Assembly: GCA_019635315.1 (NCBI GenBank)
Contig: JAHBZT010000004.1
Location: 124,001-188,000 of the forward strand
Length of the DNA: 64,000 bases
Reading direction: 5' to 3'
Source of the DNA: Rubrivivax sp.
GTDB lineage: Bacteria > Pseudomonadota > Gammaproteobacteria > Burkholderiales > Burkholderiaceae_C
Shown here piece after piece: positions 19,070 through 32,382 of the stretch. Within the stretch, counting starts at the first letter, position 1; every line of letters begins with the position of its first letter. Below the pieces are notes generated by a model. The model worked only from the letters and a program-made list of their open reading frames with translations. It had not been told where the DNA came from and ran no database searches. A program made the position numbers and the translations under genes.

Positions 19070-22000
19070 ATGAACCACCCCGCCGCCGACGCGCCGCCGT
19101 CGCGCTTCAATGTGTCGCGATGGGCGCTGGAGCACCCGGCGCTGACGCGCTACCTGATGGTCGTGATGCTGGTGCTGGGCTTCGCGGCCTATTTCCAGCT
19201 CGGCCAGGACGAGGACCCGCCGTTCACCTTCCGTGCCATGGTCGTGCAGGCCTTCTGGCCCGGCGCCACCGCCGAGCAGATGGCCGAGCAGGTGACCGAC
19301 AGGATCGAGCGCGCGCTGCAGGAGGTGCCGCACGCCGACATCATCCGCTCCTACACCAAGCCGGGCGAGTCGCTGACCTTCCTGCAGCTCGCGGACAGCA
19401 GCCCGCCGAAGGACGTCGCCGCCAGCTGGTACCAGGCGCGCAAGAAGGTCGGCGACATGCGCGGCACGCTGCCGCAGGGCGTCATCGGCCCGGTCTTCAA
19501 CGACGACTTCGGCGACGTCTACGGCAGCATCTTCGCGCTCTCCGCCGACGGCTTCAGCCGCGAGGAGCTGCGCCGGCATGCCGAGCGCGTGCGCCAGCGC
19601 CTGCTGAAGGTGCCCGACGTGGCCAAGGTGGAACTGTTCGGCGCCCAGCCCGAGAAGATCTTCGTCGAGATCTCGCAGAAGCGCCTGGCGCAGCTGGGCC
19701 TGGACATGGGCCAGGTCGTCGCGCAGCTCGGCGCGCAGAATGCGGTGGAGGGCGCAGGCGTGCTGAACGCCGGCAGCCAGAACCTGCAGGTGCGCGTGCA
19801 GGGGCAGTTCGCGGCGGTGGAGGACATCGGCCGGCTGCCGATCCGTGCCGTCAACCCGGCCACCGGCGCGGCCAGCCAGCTGCGGCTGGCCGACATCGCC
19901 GAGATCCGCCGCGACTATGCCGACCCACCGGCGGTGATGGTGCGCCACCAGGGCCGCGAGGTCATCGCGCTGGGGGTCTCGATGGCGCGCGGCGGCGACA
20001 TCATCGCGCTCGGCCGCGCGCTGCGCGCCGAGGTCGCGGCGATCGAGCGCGAGCTGCCGCTGGGCATCGCGATGGCGCAGGTGCAGGACCAGCCGCAGGC
20101 CGTCAGCCGCAGCGTCAACGAATTCGTCAAGGTGCTGATCGAGGCCATCGTCATCGTGCTGGCCGTGAGCTTCATCAGCCTGGGCCTGCACACGAAGCCG
20201 CTGCGCATCGACGTCTGGCCCGGCCTGGTGGTGGCGATCACGATCCCGCTGGTGCTGGCGATCACCTTCGTGACGATGTTCTACTGGGGCGTCGGGCTGC
20301 ACAAGATCAGCCTGGGCAGCCTGATCGTCGCGCTCGGGCTGCTGGTCGACGACGCCATCATCGCGGTCGAGATGATGGTGCGCAAGCTCGAGGAGGGCTA
20401 CGACCGCGCGCGCGCCGCCACCTTCACCTACGAGCTGGTCGCGATGCCGATGCTGACCGGCACGCTGATCACCGCCGCCGGCTTCCTGCCGATCGGCCTG
20501 GCCAAGAGCGTGACCGGCGAGTACACCTTCGCGATCTTCGCGGTCACCGCGGCGGCGCTGGTCATCTCGTGGTTCGTCTCGGTCTACTTCGTGCCCTACC
20601 TGGGCTACCGGCTGCTGCACACGCGCCAGAAGGTCGACGGCGTCGCGCACGAGCAGGAGCTGTTCGGCGGGCCGTTCTACACGCACTTCCGGCGCCTGGT
20701 GGACTGGTGCGTGCAGCACCGCTGGGCGACCATCGTGGCCACGCTGCTGATCTTCGCGCTCGGCCTCGCGGGCATGGGCCGCGTGCAGCAGCAGTTCTTC
20801 CCGGACAGCAGCCGGCCGGAGATCCTGGTCGACCTGTGGCTGCCCGAGGGCTCGACGATCCAGGCCAGCGAGGCGATCGCGAAGCGCTTCGAGGCGCGCA
20901 TGATGGCCGAACCCGGTGTCGCCACCGTCAGCACCTGGATAGGCGCCGGCGTGCCGCGCTTCTACCTGCCGCTGGACCAGATCTTCCCGCAGCCCAACGT
21001 CAGCCAGGCCATCGTGTTGCCCAAGGGACTGGCCGAGCGCGAGGAACTGCGCCTGCGCCTGCCGCAGCTGCTGGCCACCGAGTTTCCCGAGGTGCGCGCC
21101 CGCGTCAAGCTGCTGCCCAACGGGCCGCCGGTGCCGTATCCGGTGCAGTTCCGGGTCGTCGGCCCCGAGGCGAAGGTCGTCCGCGACTGGGCCGACCGCG
21201 CCAAGGACGTGCTGCGCGCCAACCCGCACATGCGCGGCGTCAACGACAACTGGAACGAGCCGGTCAAGGCGCTGCGGCTGGAGATCGACCAGGACAAGGC
21301 GCGCGCGCTGGGCGTCAGCAGCCAGGCCGTCGCCCAGGCCTCGCGCACGATCCTGTCGGGCACCACGATCGGCCAGTACCGCGAGGACGACCGGCTGATC
21401 GACATCGTGCTGCGCCAGCCCGAGGACGAGCGCAGCCGCATCACCGACCTCGCCAGCGCCTACCTGCCGACGGCCGGCGGCCGGTCCGTGCCGCTGGCCC
21501 AGGTCGCGAAGGTGACGTTCGACTGGGAGCCCGGCGTGATGTGGCGCGAGGGCCGCGACTTCGCGGTCACCGTGCAGGGCGACGTGGTCGAGGGCGTGCA
21601 GGGCCCCACCGTCACGGCCGAGCTGTGGCCGGCGCTGCAGCAGCTGGCGGCGCAGATGCCGGCCGGCTACCGCATCGAGATCGCCGGCGCGGTGGAGGAG
21701 AGCTCCAAGGGCCAGGGTTCGATCGCCGCCGGCGTGCCGGTGATGCTGTTCATCATCTTCACGCTGCTGATGCTGCAGCTGCAGAGCTTCAGCCGCGCGA
21801 TGCTGGTCTTCCTGACCGGGCCGCTGGGCATCGCCGGCGTCGCCGCGGCGCTGCTGATCCTGGACCGGCCGTTCGGCTTCGTCGCGCTGCTGGGCGTGAT
21901 CGCGCTGGCCGGCATGATCATGCGCAACTCGGTGATCCTGATCGACCAGATCGAGCAGGACCGCCGCGCCGGCGTGCCGGCCTGGGATGCCATCGTCGAG

Positions 22001-22225
22001 GCCGCGGTGCGCCGCTTCCGGCCCATCGTGCTGACCGCGGCGGCGGCGGTGCTGGCGATGATCCCGCTGTCGCGCAGCGTCTTCTGGGGGCCGATGGCGG
22101 TGGCCATCATGGGCGGGCTGATCGTGGCCACCGCGCTGACGCTGCTGGCGCTGCCGGCGATGTACGCGGCCTGGTTCCGCGTGAAGCGCGGAAGCGGGCC
22201 GGGCGGGCCCGCGGCGAACGGCTAA
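19070..22225 (+). CDS. RND efflux transporter permease, AcrB/MexF-like
   Basis: 1051 residues, the normal size for a trimeric proton-driven RND pump: twelve transmembrane segments and two large periplasmic loops. The proton-relay aspartates are in transmembrane segment 4 (LIVALGLLVDDAIIAVEMMV). The N-terminal FAAYFQLGQDEDPPFTFR and the QDEDP form suggest the branch of heavy-metal or small-molecule pumps distinct from AcrB itself. Pairs with the adaptor upstream; no outer-membrane factor follows. The tRNA-Leu gene starts 38 bases after the stop. Confidence 0.93.
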   Translation: MNHPAADAPPSRFNVSRWALEHPALTRYLMVVMLVLGFAAYFQLGQDEDPPFTFRAMVVQAFWPGATAEQMAEQVTDRIERALQEVPHADIIRSYTKPGESLTFLQLADSSPPKDVAASWYQARKKVGDMRGTLPQGVIGPVFNDDFGDVYGSIFALSADGFSREELRRHAERVRQRLLKVPDVAKVELFGAQPEKIFVEISQKRLAQLGLDMGQVVAQLGAQNAVEGAGVLNAGSQNLQVRVQGQFAAVEDIGRLPIRAVNPATGAASQLRLADIAEIRRDYADPPAVMVRHQGREVIALGVSMARGGDIIALGRALRAEVAAIERELPLGIAMAQVQDQPQAVSRSVNEFVKVLIEAIVIVLAVSFISLGLHTKPLRIDVWPGLVVAITIPLVLAITFVTMFYWGVGLHKISLGSLIVALGLLVDDAIIAVEMMVRKLEEGYDRARAATFTYELVAMPMLTGTLITAAGFLPIGLAKSVTGEYTFAIFAVTAAALVISWFVSVYFVPYLGYRLLHTRQKVDGVAHEQELFGGPFYTHFRRLVDWCVQHRWATIVATLLIFALGLAGMGRVQQQFFPDSSRPEILVDLWLPEGSTIQASEAIAKRFEARMMAEPGVATVSTWIGAGVPRFYLPLDQIFPQPNVSQAIVLPKGLAEREELRLRLPQLLATEFPEVRARVKLLPNGPPVPYPVQFRVVGPEAKVVRDWADRAKDVLRANPHMRGVNDNWNEPVKALRLEIDQDKARALGVSSQAVAQASRTILSGTTIGQYREDDRLIDIVLRQPEDERSRITDLASAYLPTAGGRSVPLAQVAKVTFDWEPGVMWREGRDFAVTVQGDVVEGVQGPTVTAELWPALQQLAAQMPAGYRIEIAGAVEESSKGQGSIAAGVPVMLFIIFTLLMLQLQSFSRAMLVFLTGPLGIAGVAAALLILDRPFGFVALLGVIALAGMIMRNSVILIDQIEQDRRAGVPAWDAIVEAAVRRFRPIVLTAAAAVLAMIPLSRSVFWGPMAVAIMGGLIVATALTLLALPAMYAAWFRVKRGSGPGGPAANG

Positions 22226-22263
22226 AATCGCGGGTTCGCCGCAAGCGGCACGGAACTCCACCC

Positions 22264-22350
22264 GCGCGGGTGGCGAAATTGGTAGACGCACCAGGTTTAG
22301 GTCCTGACGCCTTCACGGGCGTGCCGGTTCGAGTCCGGCCCCGCGCACCA
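22264..22350 (+). tRNA. tRNA-Leu (anticodon TAG)
   Basis: 87 bases including an encoded CCA. The acceptor stem GCGCGGG pairs with CCCGCGC. The anticodon loop ggtTTAGgtcc gives TAG, the D-loop has the tRNA-Leu form AAATTGGTAGACGCA, a long variable arm is present, and the T arm is GGTTCGAGTCC. A likely promoter -10, TAAAAT, is at 22223-22228. Confidence 0.96.
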
Positions 22351-22391
22351 CGAACATTCCCGCCTTCAACCGTCAGCCCCAAGAGACATCC

Positions 22392-23699
22392 ATGGCCGTC
22401 CAAGTCGAAACCCTCGAGAAGCTCGAGCGCCGCATCACCCTCACGCTGGCCGCCGAGGTCATCAACGGCGAGGTCGAGTCGCGGCTGAAGAAGCTCTCGC
22501 GCACCGTCAAGGCCGACGGCTTCCGCCCGGGCAAGGTGCCACTGTCCGTGGTCGCGCAGCGCTACGGCTACTCGGTGCAGTACGAGGTCGTCAACGACCG
22601 CGTCGGCCAGGCCTTCGCCGAGGCCACCAACGAGGCCAAGCTGCGCGTGGCCGGCGCGCCGCGCATCACGCAGAAGGAGCAGGCGCCGGAAGGCCAGCTC
22701 GCCTTCGACGCCACCTTCGAGGTCTACCCCGAGGTGAAGATCGGCGACCTGGCCGCCGCCGAGATCGAGCGCGTGAGCACCGAGGTCACCGAGGCGGCCA
22801 TCGACCGCACGATCGAGATCCTGCGCAAGCAGCGCCGCACCTTCGGCCTGCGCCCGCAGTCCGAGGGCGCGCTGGAAGGGGACCGCGTGACGATCGACTT
22901 CGAGGGCAAGATCGACGGCGAACCCTTCGCGGGCGGCAAGGCCGAGGCCTTCCAGTTCGTCATCGGCGAAGGCCAGATGCTGGGGCAGTTCGACCAGGCC
23001 GTGCGCGGCATGAAGGTCGGCGAGAGCAAGACCTTCCCGCTGCAGTTTCCGGCCGACTACCAGGGCCAGGACGTCGCGGGCAAGGAGGCCGACTTCCTGG
23101 TCACCGTGAAGAAGATCGAGCAGCAGCACCTGCCCGAGGTCGACGACGCGCTGGCCAAGCAGCTGGGCATCAAGGACGCCACCGTCGAGGGCCTGCGCGC
23201 CGACGTGAAGAAGAACCTGGAGCGCGAGGTGAAGTTTCGCGTGCAGGCGCGCAACAAGGCCGCGGTGATGGACGCGCTGGCGAACGCCGCCGAGCTGGAG
23301 CTGCCGAACGCGCTGGTCGCCGGCGAGACCGAGCGCCTGGTCGAGCAGTTCCGCGAGCGGCTCAAGCAGCAGGGCATGAAGGACGTCGAGAAGCTGCCGA
23401 TCGCGCCCGAGGAGTTCCGCCCGCAGGCCGAGCGCCGCGTGCGCCTGGGCCTGGTGATCGCCGAGCTGGTGCGCGCCAACAACCTGCAGGCCCGGCCCGA
23501 GCAGCTGCAGAAGCACATCGAGGAGATGGCGCAGAGCTACGAAAAGCCGGCCGAGGTGATGCGCTGGTACCTGGGCGACCGCCAGCGCATGGCCGAGGTC
23601 GAGGCGGTGGTGATCGAGAACAACGTGACCGAGTTCGTGCTGGCGCGCGCGAAGGTCACCGACAAGGTGCTACCGTTCGACGAACTGATGACCGCATGA
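22392..23699 (+). CDS. tig: Trigger factor
   Basis: Ribosome-bound chaperone and prolyl isomerase that meets nascent chains. 435 residues. The N-terminal ribosome-docking signature is GFRPGKVP (residues about 43-50). The FKBP-type PPIase domain runs near 155-245 ([31 protein letters not shown]). The C-terminal helical chaperone domain ends LDEL-like [10 protein letters not shown]. First of the conserved tig-clpP-clpX-lon set. Confidence 0.97.
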   Translation: MAVQVETLEKLERRITLTLAAEVINGEVESRLKKLSRTVKADGFRPGKVPLSVVAQRYGYSVQYEVVNDRVGQAFAEATNEAKLRVAGAPRITQKEQAPEGQLAFDATFEVYPEVKIGDLAAAEIERVSTEVTEAAIDRTIEILRKQRRTFGLRPQSEGALEGDRVTIDFEGKIDGEPFAGGKAEAFQFVIGEGQMLGQFDQAVRGMKVGESKTFPLQFPADYQGQDVAGKEADFLVTVKKIEQQHLPEVDDALAKQLGIKDATVEGLRADVKKNLEREVKFRVQARNKAAVMDALANAAELELPNALVAGETERLVEQFRERLKQQGMKDVEKLPIAPEEFRPQAERRVRLGLVIAELVRANNLQARPEQLQKHIEEMAQSYEKPAEVMRWYLGDRQRMAEVEAVVIENNVTEFVLARAKVTDKVLPFDELMTA

Positions 23700-23701
23700 C
23701 C

Positions 23702-23802
23702 TGGGGCCCCCACGCTCCCTCCCGGTCGCTGCCCCCCGAGGGGGCTTCGGCAGCGGACCGGCGGAGCCGGATCCGCGCCGACGGCTTGGCTGGAGCAGGT
23801 TG
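23702..23802 (+). repeat. Intergenic REP-like repeat, copy 1 (tig-clpP)
   Basis: Begins in CACGCTCCCTCCCGGTCGCT, then CCCCCCGAGGGGG (self-complementary), GCAGCGGaCCGGCGGAGCCGG (a CCGGC-GGA-GCCGG hairpin) and GATCCGCGC. The same string order recurs after clpX. It looks like a dispersed palindromic element of the genome. Confidence 0.7.
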
Positions 23803-23836
23803 CACTTCGGACGAACTGGATTGGAAGGATGTGGCG

Positions 23837-24445
<609 letters not shown>

Positions 24446-24630
24446 GGCGGCCCGGCAGCGGCCGGCAGCGGCCGCGCGCCCACGTCGGCGGCGCGGGCGG
24501 GCCCGGGCCGGGGTCGGCTGTCGAGGGCTTGTCGACCCCTTTTGGCGCCTTTTTCCGCGCGGCGAGGGGGCGGGGCTTTCGTCTATCATGTGCTGGCACC
24601 CGCCCGCAACCTCTCTTTGCACCCGCATCC

Positions 24631-25899
<1,269 letters not shown>

Positions 25900-25901
25900 G
25901 G

Positions 25902-26070
25902 TGGAGCCCCCACGCTCCCTCCCGGTCGCTGCCGGACGGCATGCAGGCCGTACGGCGTTCGCCAGCCTCTCGCGGGCGCGCAGGCGCCCGCTCGGCGCAG
26001 GCTCACCCCCCCGAGGGGGCTCTTGCAGCGGCCCGGCGGAGCCGGATCCGCGCAAGGGGCTTGGCTTGGG
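25902..26070 (+). repeat. Intergenic REP-like repeat, copy 2 (clpX-lon), with inner insertion
   Basis: Same left end (CACGCTCCCTCCCGGTCGCT) and right end (CCCCCGAGGGGG, then GCAGCGGCCCGGCGGAGCC and GGATCCGCGC) as copy 1. About 72 bases, roughly 25934-26005, interrupt it between the two halves. The insert contains its own inverted repeat, GCGGGCGC...GCGCCCGC, with ACGGCATGCAGGCCGTACGG at its start. This repeat fills most of the 312-base gap between clpX and lon. Confidence 0.7.
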
Positions 26071-26146
26071 GCCACGCTTGCTGATGTGACCCGCGTTTGA
26101 TGGGAGCCGCCGTCCGCTAGCCGGCGCACACCGCCCCACCGGCGCA

Positions 26147-26174
26147 CTTGTTTTTCCGGCCCCGGGCCCCAAGT
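26147..26174 (+). promoter_or_regulatory. Possible heat-shock (sigma-32-like) promoter of lon
   Basis: CTTGTTT at 26147-26153 and CCCCAAGT at 26167-26174 are separated by 13 bases, resembling the sigma-32 consensus CTTGAAA-N(11-16)-CCCCATNT, 38 bases before the lon ATG. lon is heat-shock controlled in many proteobacteria. Similarity is partial, so this is tentative. Confidence 0.4.
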
Positions 26175-26211
26175 GGCCCGCACGAGGCTTTCTCGATAAG
26201 GACCCCCCACC

Positions 26212-28641
<2,430 letters not shown>

Positions 28642-28703
28642 GCGCGCGGCCGCGGCACAGCTTGCCTCGCAGTGCAGGTTTCGATGTATACTGCGAGGCT
28701 CAC

Positions 28704-28779
28704 GCGGGAATAGCTCAGTTGGTAGAGCGCAACCTTGCCAAGGTTGAGGTCGCGAGTTCGAGCCTCGTTTCCCGCTCCA
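28704..28779 (+). tRNA. tRNA-Gly (anticodon GCC)
   Basis: 76 bases with encoded CCA. Acceptor GCGGGAA pairs with TTCCCGC. The anticodon stem-loop is CAACCTTGCCAAGGTTG, anticodon GCC. The T arm is GCGAGTTCGAGCCTCG-like. A promoter with TTGCCT (28662-28667) and TATACT (28687-28692) precedes it. Confidence 0.96.
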
Positions 28780-28802
28780 GAACAGCCAGGAAGATCGTCA
28801 AG

Positions 28803-28832
28803 AAGGGAAGCCTCGGCTTCCCTTTCTTGTTG
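28803..28832 (+). terminator. Intrinsic terminator after tRNA-Gly
   Basis: AAGGGAAGC (28803-28811) pairs perfectly with GCTTCCCTT (28816-28824) around a CTCG tetraloop, followed by TCTTGTTGG. It lies between tRNA-Gly and tRNA-Cys, which suggests separate transcripts or partial read-through. Confidence 0.75.
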
Positions 28833-28860
28833 GTATCCTCGGCAGCGGTTCTCCCGCCCC

Positions 28861-28934
28861 GGCGCGTTAGCAAAGCGGTTATGCAACGGATTGCAAATCC
28901 GTCCAGTCCGGTTCGACTCCGGAACGCGCCTCCA
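28861..28934 (+). tRNA. tRNA-Cys (anticodon GCA)
   Basis: 74 bases with encoded CCA. Acceptor GGCGCGT pairs with ACGCGCC. The anticodon loop is ATTGCAAAT, giving GCA. The T arm is CCGGTTCGACTCCGG. The short D-loop is typical of tRNA-Cys. Confidence 0.96.
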
Positions 28935-29266
28935 GTCCCTTTGCGCTCATCGCTCCCGCGCCGCGCTGCGCCGGCGGGACGCACCGTCGGCCGTCTTCGC
29001 CGCGGCCGCACCGGCGTGGCCACGCATCGCGCGGCGATCCGTCACGCGGGCTGAGCGGTCGCGGTACCGGCCCGCCACGCCGGCGCGGCGCTCGTCGTAG
29101 ACTCGGCTTACCGCCGGTGGAGCAGTCCGGCGGCGGTTCCCGCAGGGTCGGCTGGCCGGCCCGGCGGGCCTGTCGGCGCAGGGCGCGGTTGGTCCGGCGC
29201 GGACGCAGGCGGTCGTCTCGCGGGGCGGCCGCTGCACGATGCCCCACAGGGGCACCCGTCAACCGA
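28935..29266. other. Gap between tRNA-Cys and the PAS kinase
   Basis: 332 bases. I see no convincing gene. It holds a hairpin CCGCCGG (29111-29117) / CCGGCGG (29127-29133), and a possible -10, TAGACT, near 29098. The kinase frame is open back to a GTG at 29117, but the translation there is Arg-rich and has no homology-like pattern, so it is treated as leader sequence. Confidence 0.4.
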
Positions 29267-31480
29267 ATGCCTGGGCCAGGGGGCCGCAACCGGCGGCCCG
29301 TACAGACGAACGACGAAGGCGACTTCCGCCGCGCCTTCGAAGCGCACCCGGTTCCGACCTGGCTGGTCGAACGGCGAACCCTGCGCTTCCTGGCCGTCAA
29401 CGACGCGGCGCTGGCACGCTACGGCTGGTCGCGCGACGAGTTCCTCGCCTTGGACCTGCTGGCCATACGGCCGCCCGCGGAGCGGGACGCGCTGCGCGCG
29501 CTGCTCGCCGCCGAGCGGCCGCTGGGCCCGGCGCTGCGCCGCTCGTGGACCCACCGCGACCGCAGCGGCCGCGAGTTCGAGGCCGAGGTGCAGGCCCGCG
29601 AGGTGCACTTCGACGGGCAGCCGGCGCTGCTCGTCGCCGTGGCCGACCCCAGCGAGCGGCGCGCGCTGGAGCGTGCGCGCGACGAATTCGGCGAACGCGC
29701 ATCGGCGGCCACCGGCCGCCTGCATGCCGTGCTGGAGAACATGGCCGAGGGTTTCGTGACGCTGGACGCCGGCGGTCGCTGCACCTACGCCAATCGCCAT
29801 GCGACCGTGCTGCTGCACGCGGCGGCGCCTGGCCCGGACGGGGCCGCCGGCGATGCGCTGCAGGGCCGGCTGCTCGCCGATGCCTTGCCCGCCGATGCAC
29901 GCGCCGCCTTCGTCGCCGCCTGCGACGCGGCGCGGCTGGACGGCCGCGCGCGTGTCGTCGACGGCCCGCGGCTGGTCGACCGCTGGCTGGAGAGCCGCGT
30001 GCTGCCCTGGGAGGGCGGGCTGGCGGTGCTGTTTGCAGACGTCAGCGAACGCCGGCGCGCCGAGCAGGCGTTGCGCGACAGCGAGCGCGAGTGGCGCACG
30101 CTGGCCGAGCAGCTGCCCGCCGTGGTCTACCGCGCCGAGGCGGTGCCACCGTACCGGCTGCTGTACGTCAGCCCGCGCGTCGCGGACTTCGGCTACACAC
30201 CGGCCGAGTGGACCGCGGCGCAGGCCCAGGCCGCGCCCTACCTGCACCCCGAGGACCGCGAGCCGGTGCTGGCCGCGCTGCACGACGCGCTGGCGCGCGG
30301 CGAGCGCGAGTTCAGCTTCGACTACCGCGTGCGCGACCGGCGCGGCCAGTGGCGGCACGTGCACGACGCCGCCCGCGTCGTGCCCGCGCACGACGGTCGG
30401 CCGGCGCTGCTGCAGGGCGTGATGGTCGAGACCAGCGCGCTGCGCCAGGCCGAGCGCGCGCTGCACGAGGCCGAGGCGCTGCGCCGCGGCCTCATCGACC
30501 AGCTCGGCGACGGCGTGCTGCTCGTCGGCCCCGACCACCGGCTGCTGGACGTCAACCCGGCCGCGCTGGAGATGCTGGGCTACGCGCGCGACGCGCTGCT
30601 GGGCCGCCGCCTGCACGACCTGCTCGCGCCCCACGAGCGCCACCGCGTCGAGGGCGAGATGCCGGCCCTGCTGGCCGGCGAACTGGGCCTCGTGGAGCGC
30701 GACCACCTGCGCCGCGACGGCAGCACGTTCCCGTGCGAGGTGCGCGCGCGCGCGCTGCCCGACGGCCGCTACCTGAAGGTCGTGCGCGACATCAGCACGC
30801 GGCGCGCCGCCGAGCGCGCGCTGATCTCCTACCAGCTCGAGCTGTCCGAGCTGACGCAGCGCCTGCTGGCGCAGGAACGGACGACCACGCAGCGCCTGGC
30901 GCAGACGCTGCACGACCGGCTGGGCCAGACGCTGGCGGTCGCGCGGCTGGAGCTGGATGCGCTGCGGCGCGCCTGCGGCGTGCCGGAGGCGGCGTCGTTG
31001 CGGCTGGACACGCTGCTGGCGCAGGCCATGGTCGAGGTGCGCGAGGCGCTGGCCGAGCTGCGCCCGCCGTCGCTGGAGGACTTCGGCCTCGTCGCCGCGC
31101 TGGAGACCGAGCTGGCGCGCCTGCGGCCCGGCGCCGGCACCGCGCTGCGCCTGGTCGCCGACCTGCACGATCCGCGGCGCTGGCCGGCGCCGGTGGAATA
31201 CAGCGCCTTCATGATCGCGCGCGAGGCGGTGGCCAACGCGCTGCGCCACGCGCAGGCTCGCGAGGTGCTCGTGCGCGTGGGCGGCGACGCGCTGCACCTG
31301 CGCCTGGAGGTGCTCGACGACGGCATCGGCACCGAACCCGCGCTGCGCCAGGGCCGCTCCGGGCACCTGGGCCTGGTGGGCATGCGCGAGCGCGCCCTGG
31401 CGATAGGCGCGCGGCTGGTGCTCGGGCCGGGGACGCGCGGCGGCACGCGCGTGCTGCTGCACTGGGAGCGGCCGGCATGA
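29267..31480 (+). CDS. PAS-domain sensor histidine kinase, NarX/HisKA_3 type
   Basis: 737 residues from the ATG at 29267 (the frame is open to GTG 29117). No transmembrane segment, so it is cytoplasmic. About four PAS-like domains follow one another: near 15-130 (AFEAHPVPTWLVERRT), 145-265 (AVLENMAEGFVTLD), 275-395 (LAEQLPAVVYRAEAVPPYRLLYVSP, with a PAC) and 400-520 (LIDQLGDGVLLVGPDHRLLDVNPAALEMLGY). The HisKA_3 phospho-accepting histidine is in RLAQTLHDRLGQTLAVARLEL near residue 547. The HATPase domain has NALRHAQA and DDGIGT, then GLVGMRERALAIGA. It pairs with the LuxR-type regulator next door. Confidence 0.9.
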   Translation: MPGPGGRNRRPVQTNDEGDFRRAFEAHPVPTWLVERRTLRFLAVNDAALARYGWSRDEFLALDLLAIRPPAERDALRALLAAERPLGPALRRSWTHRDRSGREFEAEVQAREVHFDGQPALLVAVADPSERRALERARDEFGERASAATGRLHAVLENMAEGFVTLDAGGRCTYANRHATVLLHAAAPGPDGAAGDALQGRLLADALPADARAAFVAACDAARLDGRARVVDGPRLVDRWLESRVLPWEGGLAVLFADVSERRRAEQALRDSEREWRTLAEQLPAVVYRAEAVPPYRLLYVSPRVADFGYTPAEWTAAQAQAAPYLHPEDREPVLAALHDALARGEREFSFDYRVRDRRGQWRHVHDAARVVPAHDGRPALLQGVMVETSALRQAERALHEAEALRRGLIDQLGDGVLLVGPDHRLLDVNPAALEMLGYARDALLGRRLHDLLAPHERHRVEGEMPALLAGELGLVERDHLRRDGSTFPCEVRARALPDGRYLKVVRDISTRRAAERALISYQLELSELTQRLLAQERTTTQRLAQTLHDRLGQTLAVARLELDALRRACGVPEAASLRLDTLLAQAMVEVREALAELRPPSLEDFGLVAALETELARLRPGAGTALRLVADLHDPRRWPAPVEYSAFMIAREAVANALRHAQAREVLVRVGGDALHLRLEVLDDGIGTEPALRQGRSGHLGLVGMRERALAIGARLVLGPGTRGGTRVLLHWERPA

Positions 31481-31547
31481 GCTTGCCGAGGTCTTCTGGC
31501 GCGGATCCGCGCTGCGCGTGCGCGCCCCCCGTTCGCGCGAGGCTGCG

Positions 31548-32186
31548 GTGAGCGACATCTACCTCGTCGACGACCACGCGATGATGCGCGACGGCCTGCG
31601 CGCGGTGCTGCAGGCCGGCGGCCACCGCGTCGTCGGCGAGAGCGGCGACCCGACGGTGGCACTGGCCGAGATCCAGCGCCTGCTGCCTGCGCTGGTGCTG
31701 CTGGACCTGCAGCTCGGCGAACGCTCCGGTCTCACGCTGCTGGCCGAACTGCAGCGGCGCGCGCTGCCGGTGCGCACCATCGTGCTGACGATGTCGGCGC
31801 AGCCGCGCCAGGTCGCCGAGGCGCTGCGGCTGGGCGCCGCCGGCTACCTGCTCAAGGGCGCCGCGGCGGCCGAACTGCTGCAGGCCATCGACGCCGTCGC
31901 CGCCGGTCGCCGCCATCTCGGGCCCGAGGTCGCCGACCTGGCGGTGCGCGGCCTGACCGCGCGCGACGATCGCGCCGCGCTGGACTCGCTGTCGGTGCGC
32001 GAGCGCCAGATCGTCGAGATGGTCGTGCGCGGGCGCTCCAGCAGCGAGATCGGCACGCTGCTGCACCTGTCGCCGAAGACCGTGGACTCCTACCGCAGCC
32101 GCCTGATGGCCAAGCTCGGCACCGCCGACGTGCCGGCGCTGGTGCGCTGGGCCCTGCGCGTCGGTCTGGTCGGGCCGGACGACTGA
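31548..32186 (+). CDS. LuxR/NarL-family response regulator
   Basis: 212 residues. Receiver domain: YLVDDHAMMRDGLRAVLQAGG, phospho-acceptor Asp in LVLLDLQLGERSG, and Lys in YLLKGAAAAELL. The C-terminal LuxR helix-turn-helix is LSVRERQIVEMVVRGRSSSEIGTLLHLSPKTV. The GTG start at 31548 (V-SDIYLVDDH) puts the receiver at the N-terminus; GTG 31518 is in frame but adds an Arg-rich lead. It is the natural partner of the upstream HisKA_3 kinase, 67 bases away. Confidence 0.92.
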   Translation: MSDIYLVDDHAMMRDGLRAVLQAGGHRVVGESGDPTVALAEIQRLLPALVLLDLQLGERSGLTLLAELQRRALPVRTIVLTMSAQPRQVAEALRLGAAGYLLKGAAAAELLQAIDAVAAGRRHLGPEVADLAVRGLTARDDRAALDSLSVRERQIVEMVVRGRSSSEIGTLLHLSPKTVDSYRSRLMAKLGTADVPALVRWALRVGLVGPDD

Positions 32187-32198
32187 GAGGCCGAGAGG

Positions 32199-32239
32199 CC
32201 ATCCCATGCACCCGCGCATGGGATGGGCTCCCGGCCTCT
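32199..32239 (+). terminator. Strong hairpin after the LuxR-type regulator
   Basis: CCATCCCATGC (32199-32209) pairs with GCATGGGATGG (32216-32226), eleven perfect base pairs with loop ACCCGC. An outer pairing AGAGGCC (32194-32200 region) with GGCCTCT (32233-32239) could extend or compete with it. There is no U-run, so it may be a rho-independent terminator of weak type or an mRNA-end stabiliser. Confidence 0.45.
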
Positions 32240-32382
32240 GAGGCGCGGGCCGGGCGCCGCACGGCCTCCCGGCAAGGCCGATACAGAACTCCCCGCAGAC
32301 CTGCCGCGTGGCGCTGCCTACAGTGGCGCGACCGGTCCGTGATCCGGCGCCCGCCGGGCGCCCGTGCCGGCAAGGAGCGGCC

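Noticed and set aside
17759-22291. Very long open frame on the minus strand (about 1510 codons)
   Set aside because: It mirrors the RND adaptor and pump. The translation is His/Asp/Gln/Arg-rich low complexity with no family pattern. It is a GC-rich antisense shadow.
29117-29266. N-terminal extension of the PAS kinase
   Set aside because: The Arg-rich translation has no domain pattern; ATG 29267 lies just before the first PAS.
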